A stretch of DNA of 9,321 bases from JAHWKI01 sp035513575 (GTDB taxonomy: Bacteria > Gemmatimonadota > Gemmatimonadetes > Longimicrobiales > RSA9). Within the stretch, counting starts at the first letter, position 1. The number at the start of each line of letters is the position of its first letter. Position numbers and translations under genes: made by a program. The DNA is taken from positions 1 through 9,321 of the forward strand of contig DATKBW010000027.1 in the NCBI GenBank assembly GCA_035513575.1, written 5' to 3'. The notes under the pieces were generated by a model, which saw only the letters and a program-made list of their open reading frames with translations, was not told the origin of the DNA and made no database searches. Shown one piece after another: positions 1-7,728 of the stretch.

Positions 1-150
1 CGCATTCTGTGTCGCTCCGACGCCGAATCCCGACGTGAAAGGAGAACGAGCGGCGTCGGCAGTGCCAGACTTCAGCCGGGACGTCGCCCGCCGGCGGAAA
101 TGCGTCGGCCGCTCACCCGTCGGGTCGCGGCTACTCGGGAACAGGACAGC
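1..150. other. Left-edge non-coding stretch, no gene supported
   Basis: This stretch lies downstream of the aminotransferase stop codon. No frame here looks convincingly coding. Plus-strand frame 2 is open from the window edge to a TAG at 152-154, so the last ~50 codons of a gene entering from the left cannot be excluded, but the translation shows no motif. On the minus strand an ATG at position 5 is preceded by GGAG about 9 nt upstream, so a gene running off the left edge is also possible. A 9-bp inverted repeat (17-25 and 51-59, 25-nt loop) is present without a T tract. Confidence 0.4.
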
Positions 151-1398
151 CTAGGCCTCGCGGACGAGGGCGTCGATCGCGGTGACCGCGGCGCCCACCT
201 CCGCTTCGGTGTTGTAGTAGTGCGGCGAGAGCCGGAGCGCGGTGGCGGCGCCCTTGTCGTCCATGTCGAGGACGGCGGAGACCCGGTCGATGGCGCTCGT
301 GTTGATGCCCTGCTCCCTGAGTCCGGCGACGACGTCCCCCGCCGCCCGCCCGGCGATGTCGGCGGTGACGATGGCGCAGAGCTCGGCGCCGCGGTCGAGG
401 ATGCGGACGCCGTCGATCTCCGCCAGCCGCTGGCGCAGCAGCGCCGCGAGGGCGCGGGCGCGGGCCCAGGCGGTGTCGATCCCGACGCCCCGGGCGTACC
501 AGGCGGCCTCGCCCAGCCCCATGACGAGGGCGTAGGCGAACTCCCAGTTCTCGAACCGCCGGGCGTCCGGGCGGAGCGCGTACTCGCGCGCGCCCGTCCA
601 GTCGGCACCCCGCATGTCCAGGTGCAGCGGTTTCAGCCCCGCCCGGAGCGCCCGCTCCGACACGTAGAGGAAGCCGGTGCCGCGGGGCCCGCGGAGGAAC
701 TTCCGGCCGGTGGCGGCGAGGAAGTCGCAGTGGAGGGCGGGTGCGTCGACGGGCATCTGGCCGACGGCCTGGCAGGCGTCCACGAGGAACGGGACGTCGT
801 GCTCGGCGCAGATGCGGCCGATCTCCGCCACGGGCTGGATCAGCCCCGAGTTCGTCGGCACCCAGGTGACGGCGACGAGGAGCGACCGCCCCCGGCCCCC
901 GCACCCCCGCACCAGCTCCCGCACGCTCCCGGGGTCCACCCCGCCCTCCGGCAGGTCCTCCGCGCGCACCACCTCCACGCCGCGTCGCTCCGCCAGGGAG
1001 AGGTACATGAGCTGGTTCGACGCGTAGTCGTTGCGGGTGGTGACGATGACGTCCCCCGGCCCCGGGTCGAACGCCGACAGCGCCTGGGCGAAGGCGACGG
1101 TGGCGTTCTCCACCACCGCGATGGTGTGCGGCCCGGGGGCGCCGACCAGACCCGCCAGCTCCTCGTAAACCCGCGCGATGCGGCCGGAGACCTCGTCCGC
1201 GGCCTCGTAGCCGCCCAGCCGCATCTCCCGCTCGAGGTGCTGCCGGATCGCGTGGGACACGGGGAGGGGCATGAGCGCCGCACCCGCGTTGTTCAGGTGG
1301 ATGCGCCCGGCCTCGGCCGCGGGCGTGTCCGCGCGCCAGCGCTTCAGCTCGGCCGCCTCGGCGGGTGGAACCGGCGGCACGCGCCTATCTTCCGGCAT
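151..1398 (-). CDS. Class-V aminotransferase fold PLP-dependent enzyme
   Basis: This 415-aa cytosolic protein belongs to the class-V aminotransferase / cysteine-desulfurase superfamily (fold type I PLP enzymes). The opening motif HLNNAGA lies near residues 34-40 and an ENATVAF phosphate-binding region near 97-103. LVDACQ carries the Asp expected to contact the pyridine nitrogen (D207), and TGRKFLRGPRGTG carries the Schiff-base lysine K233. The C-terminal RLSPHYYNTEAEV (389-401) matches the substrate-carboxylate Arg region. The RxGxHCA loop that carries the catalytic Cys of SufS-type desulfurases is replaced by this Cys-free segment, so a lyase, epimerase or EgtE-like role is more likely than desulfuration; the substrate is unknown. 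The ATG at 1398 is chosen because the conserved N-terminal motif follows at the usual distance. No Shine-Dalgarno is visible, and the start overlaps that of the divergent esterase. Confidence 0.9.
   Translation of the reverse strand: MPEDRRVPPVPPAEAAELKRWRADTPAAEAGRIHLNNAGAALMPLPVSHAIRQHLEREMRLGGYEAADEVSGRIARVYEELAGLVGAPGPHTIAVVENATVAFAQALSAFDPGPGDVIVTTRNDYASNQLMYLSLAERRGVEVVRAEDLPEGGVDPGSVRELVRGCGGRGRSLLVAVTWVPTNSGLIQPVAEIGRICAEHDVPFLVDACQAVGQMPVDAPALHCDFLAATGRKFLRGPRGTGFLYVSERALRAGLKPLHLDMRGADWTGAREYALRPDARRFENWEFAYALVMGLGEAAWYARGVGIDTAWARARALAALLRQRLAEIDGVRILDRGAELCAIVTADIAGRAAGDVVAGLREQGINTSAIDRVSAVLDMDDKGAATALRLSPHYYNTEAEVGAAVTAIDALVREA
1386..1391 (+). promoter_or_regulatory. -10 box (TATCTT) for a probably leaderless esterase mRNA
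   Basis: TATCTT fits TANNNT and ends 5 nt before the esterase ATG at 1397, which puts the expected transcription start on or next to the A of the start codon. There is no Shine-Dalgarno in the gap. The box lies inside codons 3-5 of the opposite-strand aminotransferase gene. The same 9-mer CTATCTTCC precedes the corA start. No convincing -35 is visible. Confidence 0.6.
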
Positions 1399-2062
1399 GG
1401 CACGGATCAGCGAGCACCACCTGCGCACCTCCCGCACCGCGCGGTTCATCGTCTGCGGCGATCCGGCGGCGGCCCCCGAGGCGTGGTTCGTCCTGCACGG
1501 GTACCGACAGCTCGCCGAGCGCTTCGTCCGCCCCTTCCTCCAGCTCCCCGGCGTCGCGGAGGGGCGCCGGGCCATCGTCGCGCCGGAGGCCCTGAATCGC
1601 TTCTACGTGGAGCGCGACGCCTCCGGCCCCCACGGCCCGGAATCCCGCGTGGGCGCCGCGTGGATGACCCGGGCGGACCGGGAGCACGAGATCCGCGATT
1701 ACGTGGAGTACCTGGACCGGATCAGGGCGCACGCGCGGCCCGGCGGAGGCCGGACGGTCGTGCTCGGCTTCTCCCAGGGCGCCGAGACCGCCTCCCGATG
1801 GGCCGTGCTGGGCGCCATGCCCCCTCACGAGCTGGTCCTGTGGGGAGGGGGGCTCGCCGCGGATGTGGAGCCCGAGCGCGCGGCGGCGGCCCTCGCGCGC
1901 ACGGCCGTCACCTTCGTCGTCGGGGACCAGGATGCGTGGGCCGCGGAGCGCGCCGACGCGGGGCTCGGCCTGCTGGCCGGGCGCGGCGTGGCGGCGCGGC
2001 GGGTGGAGTACGCGGGGGGGCACCGCATCGAGCCGCAGGTCCTCGCGTCGCTCTGGCCGTAG
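1397..2062 (+). CDS. Serine esterase, alpha/beta hydrolase (phospholipase/carboxylesterase-like)
   Basis: This 221-aa protein has no signal peptide and is probably cytosolic. The alpha/beta hydrolase signatures are in order: an oxyanion-type HGYRQ at 34-38, the nucleophile elbow GFSQG with Ser126, an Asp in VVGDQD (D177 or D179) and the catalytic His in GGHRI (H209). The size and the WMTRADREHEIRDYVEYLD segment between strand and elbow fit the small carboxylesterase/phospholipase family (COG0400-like), which hydrolyses short acyl or thioester bonds; the true substrate cannot be read from sequence. A longer in-frame start at 1271 exists, but that extension lies over the aminotransferase and is not family-like. 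ATG 1397 directly follows a -10 box. The gene ends with TAG at 2060-2062, one nucleotide from the stop of the convergent thioredoxin gene. Confidence 0.88.
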   Translation: MARISEHHLRTSRTARFIVCGDPAAAPEAWFVLHGYRQLAERFVRPFLQLPGVAEGRRAIVAPEALNRFYVERDASGPHGPESRVGAAWMTRADREHEIRDYVEYLDRIRAHARPGGGRTVVLGFSQGAETASRWAVLGAMPPHELVLWGGGLAADVEPERAAAALARTAVTFVVGDQDAWAAERADAGLGLLAGRGVAARRVEYAGGHRIEPQVLASLWP

Positions 2063-2063
2063 G

Positions 2064-2585
2064 CTACAGCACGGCCCGGATCGCCTCGCGCAGCGCCGCA
2101 TCGCCCGGCTGGAGGACGCCCATGTGGCGCCAGCGGATCCGGCCCTCCGGCCCGATCAGGACCGTCAGCGGCACCCCGATGGCCTCGAATCGGGAGACGG
2201 AGGTCTGGTCCGGGTCCCACCAGATGTCGTACGTCATTCCGAACTCCGCGATGAACGCGCGCACGTCCTCGCCCGCCGATCGACTGTCCACGGTCACGCC
2301 GACGACCCGCAGCCCCTCCGGGCCGAAGGTCTCGTGGATCTCCTGCAGCTCCGGGATCTCCTGCCGGCAGGGGGCGCACCAGGTCGCCCAGACGTTCAGC
2401 AGGACGGGGGCGCCACGCAGCCCCGCGAGCGTCACGCTGTCCCCCTCCAGCGTCACCAGGGCGAGGGGCGGCGCCTCGGGACTCAGCGTGGACTCGGCGT
2501 CCTCCGAGCGCCCCGGCCCGTCCCCTCCGCACCCCGCCGCCAGGACGCCGAGCAGCGCGAGGAGCGTCCAACGCGACCGCGTCAC
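2064..2585 (-). CDS. TlpA-family thioredoxin-like lipoprotein
   Basis: This 173-aa predicted lipoprotein acts in the envelope as a thiol-disulfide oxidoreductase. A hydrophobic segment from about residue 6 ends in the lipobox LAAGC (lipidated Cys19). A low-complexity linker is followed by the redoxin domain from about residue 38. NVWATWCAPCRQEIPEL carries the active-site CxxC (C70, C73), and GVPLTVLIG has the cis-Pro (P139). The motif matches the TlpA/ResA branch, which reduces periplasmic disulfides, for example in cytochrome maturation or on dedicated partner proteins. The GTG start at 2585 overlaps the upstream gene's TGA as GTGA, implying translational coupling; no usable start lies just upstream and no separate promoter is seen. 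The likeliest partner is the Cys-containing propeller lipoprotein encoded by the overlapping gene. No ccm or other cytochrome genes are nearby. Confidence 0.92.
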   Translation of the reverse strand: MTRSRWTLLALLGVLAAGCGGDGPGRSEDAESTLSPEAPPLALVTLEGDSVTLAGLRGAPVLLNVWATWCAPCRQEIPELQEIHETFGPEGLRVVGVTVDSRSAGEDVRAFIAEFGMTYDIWWDPDQTSVSRFEAIGVPLTVLIGPEGRIRWRHMGVLQPGDAALREAIRAVL

Positions 2586-3919
2586 CGCGACCCCGCGCCG
2601 GCCCCGCGCGCGGGACGGCTCCCGCCGCCGGCGATCCGGCCCAGCGCGGTCCGGACCCGGGAGGGATCGCCCGCTTCCGTCCAGGCGAAGAGGATCCGGT
2701 CGCCGTGCCGGGCCACGCGGGGGAAGCCGCTGGCGCGCTCGGCCGACGTGGCCGCCAGCCGCATGGCCGGCGCGGCCCCTTCCGGTGTCACGCGTCGGAC
2801 CCTGATCTCGGCGCCGTTCTCCGCCCGTTCGAGCCAGGTGACCAGTGCGCTGCCATCCTCCAGGAGGACCACGTCGACGCGTCCCTGGGCCGCGCCCTCG
2901 TCCACCCGGATCGGCGCCGCGAAGCTGGCGCCGGCGTCGTCCGAGAAGACCAACTGCGCCCGCGGGTCCGGGGCCCCGGTGAACCATGCGACCACCACGC
3001 GCCGCCCGGCCGCGTCCACGGCGGGGCCGTTCACGGGGCATGCGTTGATCACCCATCCATCCTCGTGCACCAGCCGCGGCTCCGTCCATTCCCCGCCGAC
3101 CCGGCGCACCACGGAGATGTCCCGGACCTCACCGTCCGTACGGTCCCGGTAGACGACGACCGGCCCGTCCGCCGCGATCGCCGCCCCCGTCTGGCAGCAG
3201 TCGCAGACCGCGGCGTCCAGCAGGATGTCCGGCGCCGCGCCCTCGGGCCCGAGGGTGGTGAAGCGGAGCGTCATGGGCTCGCCACCGGCGGTCTCGCGGC
3301 CGTCCAGCCACACCGCCCCGACCCTGCCGTCCAGCGGGAACAGGGAGACGAAGCCGTGCTCCGCCTCCACGCCGTCGCCGTGCGGGACCATGTCCCCTCC
3401 CCAGGTCGCGCCGCCATCGGTGGACACCGCTGCCCGCACGTCGTACGCGTACGTGCCCGCACCGCTCTTTTCCAGCCAGTGCGCGGCGAGGGTGCCGTCC
3501 TCCAGGACCACCATGGACGGGAAGTCCGCCCAGTTCACGAAGAGTCCGGTCCGCTCCATGACCGTCCGGGGCGCCGTCCAGCCGTCCGCCCCCAGCCGCG
3601 CGAAGCGCAGGGCGTGGCGGCCGGGCGCCGTCCGCTCCAGCCAGCTCAGGTAGAAGCCGTCCGGGCCGACCGCGAGGTTGGGCTCCGCGCTCGCCGGCGG
3701 GGCCGGCGACTCGAGGGGTTCGAAGACGAGGGCCTGCGCCTCGCTCGCCGGCGTCTGCCCGTCCCGCGACGCCCGCGCCTCACCCTCCCCCTCGCACGCG
3801 CCCAGCGGCAGCGCCAGCAGGAGCGCGAGCGCGGCGAGGGGGGGTGCCGTGACGAGGCGGCAGCGCGCGCCGCGGCGCGCGCTGCCCGCCCCGGCGCCCC
3901 GAAGCTGGAGATTTCCCAT
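2582..3919 (-). CDS. Sialidase-like beta-propeller lipoprotein with Cys cluster
   Basis: This 445-aa predicted lipoprotein has a basic N-region, a long hydrophobic core (about 25-39) and the lipobox LGAC (Cys42). The mature part has repeated beta strands with one clean Asp-box, STDGGATW (167-174), and a degenerate one, SDDAGASF (327-334), as in BNR/sialidase propellers. I see no FRIP-type arginine motif, so neuraminidase activity is doubtful; a binding or scaffold role is as likely. The unusual part is VCDCCQTG (C239, C241, C242) plus INACPVNGP (C294), four cysteines in an otherwise Cys-free mature chain, which could bind a metal or form disulfides. A GTG six codons upstream (3937) is in frame, but the -10 box sits between it and ATG 3919, so ATG is preferred. 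The gene overlaps the TlpA gene by 4 nt. The C-terminus is an Arg/Gly-rich tail. Confidence 0.8.
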   Translation of the reverse strand: MGNLQLRGAGAGSARRGARCRLVTAPPLAALALLLALPLGACEGEGEARASRDGQTPASEAQALVFEPLESPAPPASAEPNLAVGPDGFYLSWLERTAPGRHALRFARLGADGWTAPRTVMERTGLFVNWADFPSMVVLEDGTLAAHWLEKSGAGTYAYDVRAAVSTDGGATWGGDMVPHGDGVEAEHGFVSLFPLDGRVGAVWLDGRETAGGEPMTLRFTTLGPEGAAPDILLDAAVCDCCQTGAAIAADGPVVVYRDRTDGEVRDISVVRRVGGEWTEPRLVHEDGWVINACPVNGPAVDAAGRRVVVAWFTGAPDPRAQLVFSDDAGASFAAPIRVDEGAAQGRVDVVLLEDGSALVTWLERAENGAEIRVRRVTPEGAAPAMRLAATSAERASGFPRVARHGDRILFAWTEAGDPSRVRTALGRIAGGGSRPARGAGAGSR

Positions 3920-3925
3920 GGTCGC

Positions 3926-3931
3926 AACATA
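3926..3931 (-). promoter_or_regulatory. -10 box (TATGTT) for a probably leaderless propeller-tlpA mRNA
   Basis: Read on the minus strand, TATGTT is followed by six bases (GCGACC) and then ATG at 3919. This is the spacing expected if transcription begins at the start codon. No Shine-Dalgarno is present. A weak TTTCGC lies about 18 bp further upstream. The promoter would serve both the propeller and the overlapping TlpA gene. Confidence 0.5.
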
Positions 3932-4009
3932 AGCCACGGCGTCCCGGAGGCGAAACGGCCGGGTCGCCCGGGCGTGCGCCGCGGGGTCGACGCGCCTCCA
4001 CGGCCGGGA

Positions 4010-5542
4010 TCAGCGGCTGCTGGTCGCCGCCGGCGCGGGTGCCTTTCGCGGCATCATCTCGTCCCGGTTCGCGAGGTGCCAGGCCGTCGCGGCGACCACG
4101 ACCGCGGCCTGCATGAGGTCTTCCAGGACCAGGCGCTCGAAGGTGTCCACGTTGCTGTGGTGCGTCCGGATCGAGTACTCGATGGGGTCCTGGATGAAGT
4201 TGAAGCCCGGGATCCCCGCGCGGTCGAAGGACAGGTGGTCCGTCCCGCCGGTGTTCCCGTGCTTCACCGCCACCACGCCGAGGTCACGGAACGGCCAGAG
4301 GATCTGCTCGAAGATGGGGATCGCCGCCGCGTTGGACTGGTCCCAGATGCCCCGGAGCCGCCCCGTGCCGTTGTCCACGTTCAGGTACGCCGAGATGCGC
4401 TCGTGCAGCTCGGGGTGGTTCTCCACCCATTTCCGGGAGCCCCACAGCCCCTGCTCCTCGCCGCTCCACAGCGCGATCCGGATGGTGCGTCGCGGCGGGA
4501 CGCCGAGGCTCTTCAGGATGCGCATGGCCTCCATCATGACCACGCTGCCCGCGGCGTTGTCGGTCGCGCCGGTGCCGGAGTGCCAGGAGTCGAGATGGCC
4601 GCCGATCATCACGAGCTGCCCGGCCAGGTCGGACCCGGGCAGGTCGGCCAGCGTGTTGTACCCCTGGAGGTCGTCCTCGTGGAACCTGTTCCGGACATCC
4701 AGCTCGAGGCGGACGGGGATCCCCCGCTTCACGTTCCGCCAGATCTGGCCGTAGTCCTCGTGGGACAGCACCAGCTCGGGCGGACCGACGGGGGTGTCCT
4801 TCCGCCACGCCCCCGTGCCGCCCAGGCGGATGATGCCGTAGGTCCACCCCGACGGCTGCAGCAGGGCCGCGACTTCCTCCCCGGCGACCAGCTCCGCGAT
4901 CGCCTCGCGCACGGCCCGCTGCCTCTGCCATTCCGCCATCTGCCGGTCACGGTCCGCGGGCGGCGCGTCCTCCCGCGCCACGGGCGGCTCCAGGAGCCAC
5001 TCCAGGGAATGGCGGCGATCCCGGGGCTCGTACTCCGGCGGGATGCCGCGGTGGGGCTGCAGGAGGACGAAGGCGCCCCGGAGCCGGCCCGCGTAGCGAG
5101 CCACGTCGGCGGGCTCTTCGGCCTCGATGAGCACCGCCTCGCCCGTTACCGTGCCCGGCGTGCTGCCCGACCAACCCACCGGCCAGGCCTCGAGCGGCTG
5201 CGCGTACGGGTCCAGGGCGCGGAAGCTGATGGAGAGGTTCTCCCAGCCGCGGCCGAACTCGCCCCACGGCTCGATGACGACGTTCCGAAGGCCCCAGTCA
5301 CGGAACGTGGCGGCGGTCCACTCGTTCGCCCGCTTCATCCCGGGGGAGTTGGTGAGACGGGGTCCGATGACGTCGGTGAGGTAGCCGGCGAGCTCCGGGA
5401 CCTGCGAGCGGTTGAGCCCTTCGTCACGGATCCTGGCCACCACGGACAGGTCGACTCGCTCCTGGGCCACCTGCGCCGCCAGCGGGGCGGCGAGGGCCAG
5501 GACCAGCCCCGCAACGAGCGGGGCACGGCACGTCTTGCGCAT
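4010..5542 (-). CDS. Secreted M28-family zinc metallopeptidase (carboxypeptidase Q-like)
   Basis: This 510-aa exported protein has a Sec signal peptide (residues 1 to about 23, charged start, LVLALAAPLAAQ end). The catalytic half carries the complete M28 co-catalytic zinc set: GGHLDS (H316), GATDNAAG (D328), SGEEQG (E362 as likely general base, E363 as ligand), NVDNG (D390) and THHSNVDT (H461/H462). A PA-like insert is likely around 120-240. The order and length resemble carboxypeptidase Q-type M28 enzymes, which cleave dipeptides or N-terminal residues; a nutritional peptidase in the periplasm or outside is the likely role. The ATG at 5542 follows a Shine-Dalgarno (GGAGAA) and begins the signal peptide directly. 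The gene is 112 nt after corA on the same strand. No TANNNT box is found in that gap, so read-through from corA is possible. The tail after about residue 497 is Ala/Pro-rich and probably disordered. Confidence 0.92.
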   Translation of the reverse strand: MRKTCRAPLVAGLVLALAAPLAAQVAQERVDLSVVARIRDEGLNRSQVPELAGYLTDVIGPRLTNSPGMKRANEWTAATFRDWGLRNVVIEPWGEFGRGWENLSISFRALDPYAQPLEAWPVGWSGSTPGTVTGEAVLIEAEEPADVARYAGRLRGAFVLLQPHRGIPPEYEPRDRRHSLEWLLEPPVAREDAPPADRDRQMAEWQRQRAVREAIAELVAGEEVAALLQPSGWTYGIIRLGGTGAWRKDTPVGPPELVLSHEDYGQIWRNVKRGIPVRLELDVRNRFHEDDLQGYNTLADLPGSDLAGQLVMIGGHLDSWHSGTGATDNAAGSVVMMEAMRILKSLGVPPRRTIRIALWSGEEQGLWGSRKWVENHPELHERISAYLNVDNGTGRLRGIWDQSNAAAIPIFEQILWPFRDLGVVAVKHGNTGGTDHLSFDRAGIPGFNFIQDPIEYSIRTHHSNVDTFERLVLEDLMQAAVVVAATAWHLANRDEMMPRKAPAPAATSSR

Positions 5543-5550
5543 GGTGTAGC

Positions 5551-5556
5551 TTCTCC
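5551..5556 (-). promoter_or_regulatory. Ribosome binding site of the M28 peptidase
   Basis: GGAGAA on the minus strand lies 8 nt before ATG 5542. It supports this start and shows that this gene, unlike corA and the propeller gene, uses a Shine-Dalgarno leader. Confidence 0.65.
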
Positions 5557-5574
5557 GGTCCGGTCGTGGATGGG

Positions 5575-5614
5575 CGGACGCCGGGGCAGAGGGCGTCCGG
5601 CGGGGCTTCGCCGG
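5575..5614 (-). other. Two overlapping, mutually exclusive hairpins upstream of the M28 gene
   Basis: Stem A is an 8-bp perfect repeat, 5575-5582 with 5592-5599 (CGGACGCC/GGCGTCCG, 9-nt loop). Stem B is a 6-bp repeat, 5597-5602 with 5609-5614 (CCGGCG/CGCCGG, 6-nt loop). They share bases 5597-5599, so both cannot form fully at once. In the minus-strand RNA, B is made first, then A, then the Shine-Dalgarno. They may be a Rho-independent-like barrier after corA, or part of a leader switch. No U tract follows, and GC-rich DNA makes short stems common. Confidence 0.35.
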
Positions 5615-5654
5615 CGGTACTGCTGATGACGCGCGGAGGCCCCCCGTCGTTGCG

Positions 5655-6875
<1,221 letters not shown>

Positions 6876-6884
6876 GGCGGCGGG

Positions 6885-6890
6885 AAGATA
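6885..6890 (-). promoter_or_regulatory. -10 box (TATCTT) for a near-leaderless corA mRNA
   Basis: On the minus strand, CTATCTTCC is identical to the 9-mer before the esterase gene. TATCTT is followed by nine bases and the corA ATG, so the expected 5' leader is only about 0-3 nt. No Shine-Dalgarno is present. It gives corA its own promoter, independent of the lipoprotein gene upstream. Confidence 0.55.
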
Positions 6891-6938
6891 GGACGGCGGC
6901 GGCGGCGGGGCGAGCACCCGGGCGCCGCGCCGCGCCGA

Positions 6939-7559
6939 TCAGGACCAGCCCCAGCGAACCAGCTCGGCGGACTCCTGGCTCAGCGGCCGGATCTCGACCC
7001 GCACGTAATCCCCCGCCCGGTAATCCCGGAGCCGGTCGCGCATGCTCGTGGTGGCGTTGGACGGCAGCTGGACCGACACGGTGCCGCCCTGCGTCATGTT
7101 CAGCGTGAACACGCTCCGCGACAGGTCGATCTGGCCGATCGTGCCCTCGACCCGATACACGTCCGGCGCCGGGGACTGCCGCGTCCCGCCCTGCCGCTCC
7201 TGGACCGGGGTGCGCACCTGGATCAGGTCCGTGTAGTACCCCCGCTGGACCTGCTGCACGCGCATGTCCACGATGTCCCCGTACTCCAGCGCGCGCACGG
7301 GGTAGGTCTCGTTGTTGTAGACCACCTGCGTGTTCGCGTCATAGAGGATCGGCCCCGTCTGGCCGTCCTCTGTCCGCACGATGATCTGCTGCTGCTGCTC
7401 CCGGAGCTCCTGAATCTCCACCGTCACCGTGCCGCTCTGCGCCTGCCCGCCACCGCCGCCGAGCACCCCGCCCAGCACGTCGGCGAGCCCGCCGCCGCTG
7501 CACGCACCCGTCGCAAGCGCAAGCGCCAGCGCCGGCATGGCCTTCGTTCCGATCCTCAT
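6939..7559 (-). CDS. Two-domain OB-like lipoprotein, function unknown
   Basis: This 206-aa predicted lipoprotein has a basic start MRIGTK, a hydrophobic core and the lipobox ATGAC (Cys20), followed by a Gly-rich flexible linker (22-38). The rest forms two similar all-beta units: about 44-118 (TVTVEIQEL ... YGDIVDMRV ... DLIQV) and about 136-202 (YRVEGTIGQID ... AGDYVRVEI ... ELVRW). Each begins with a V-x-G/E-x-I strand and has a GD-hydrophobic-V strand near its end, suggesting tandem OB-like barrels as in small periplasmic DUF proteins; I cannot name the family. A CAG-type run encodes QQQQ at 55-58. ATG 7559 is chosen over the in-frame 7583 start because GGGAGG lies 6 nt before it and the signal sequence starts there. 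It is divergent from the zinc-ribbon gene and is followed by corA on the same strand. Confidence 0.75.
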   Translation of the reverse strand: MRIGTKAMPALALALATGACSGGGLADVLGGVLGGGGGQAQSGTVTVEIQELREQQQQIIVRTEDGQTGPILYDANTQVVYNNETYPVRALEYGDIVDMRVQQVQRGYYTDLIQVRTPVQERQGGTRQSPAPDVYRVEGTIGQIDLSRSVFTLNMTQGGTVSVQLPSNATTSMRDRLRDYRAGDYVRVEIRPLSQESAELVRWGWS

Positions 7560-7565
7560 TGCGCG

Positions 7566-7571
7566 CCTCCC
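7566..7571 (-). promoter_or_regulatory. Ribosome binding site of the two-domain lipoprotein
   Basis: GGGAGG on the minus strand lies 6 nt before ATG 7559 and decides between this start and the upstream in-frame candidate at 7583, which has no such site. No TANNNT box was found further upstream, so the promoter is unassigned. Confidence 0.65.
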
Positions 7572-7615
7572 GAGTTGGTCCACACCGCGTCCGCCGCGTG
7601 CTCATGTGCAACGCG

Positions 7616-7678
7616 GGTGCCACGGACCCGGCCCGCCCTTGCCGGGCACCGGGACGGCCGCTTGATTACGGCACCGGG
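7616..7678. repeat. Three GGCACC half-sites in the divergent spacer
   Basis: GGCACCGGG occurs directly repeated at 7645-7653 and 7670-7678 (25 bp apart). An inverted copy of the core, GGTGCC, lies at 7616-7621. The segment also forms a hairpin, CCCGGC 7627-7632 with GCCGGG 7641-7646. It sits in the 169-nt spacer between two divergent genes, where an operator would be expected. The cores are short and GC-rich, so chance is a real alternative. Confidence 0.3.
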
Positions 7679-7728
7679 CCGATCGCCCGCCCCGCGCCCC
7701 CCTGCCATGACGCTGGACGAACGGCTAC

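Noticed and set aside
17..59. 9-bp inverted repeat CCGACGCCG/CGGCGTCGG as a terminator of the aminotransferase gene
   Set aside because: The loop is 25 nt, no T tract follows on the minus strand, and stems of this length are common at this GC content.
100..2805. Very long open plus-strand frame antisense to the aminotransferase and TlpA genes
   Set aside because: It is a by-product of high GC and codon-phase stop avoidance. The translation is low-complexity Arg/Pro/Gly/Ala with no motif, and it crosses three genes with clear domains.
3955..4008. Direct repeat ACGGCCGGG (3955-3963, 4000-4008) and palindrome CGCCCGGGCG (3965-3974) between the M28 and propeller genes
   Set aside because: Both are pure GC-type words expected by chance; there is no regulatory layout or hairpin with a U tract.
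2705..5626. Long open plus-strand frame opposite the propeller and M28 genes
   Set aside because: Same composition artefact; it is the complement of two well-supported genes and has no recognisable domain.
6896..6910. GGC trinucleotide run upstream of corA, and a four-unit CTG run at about 7386-7401
   Set aside because: They are short and explained by composition and by a Gln run in the lipoprotein; no sign of phase variation.
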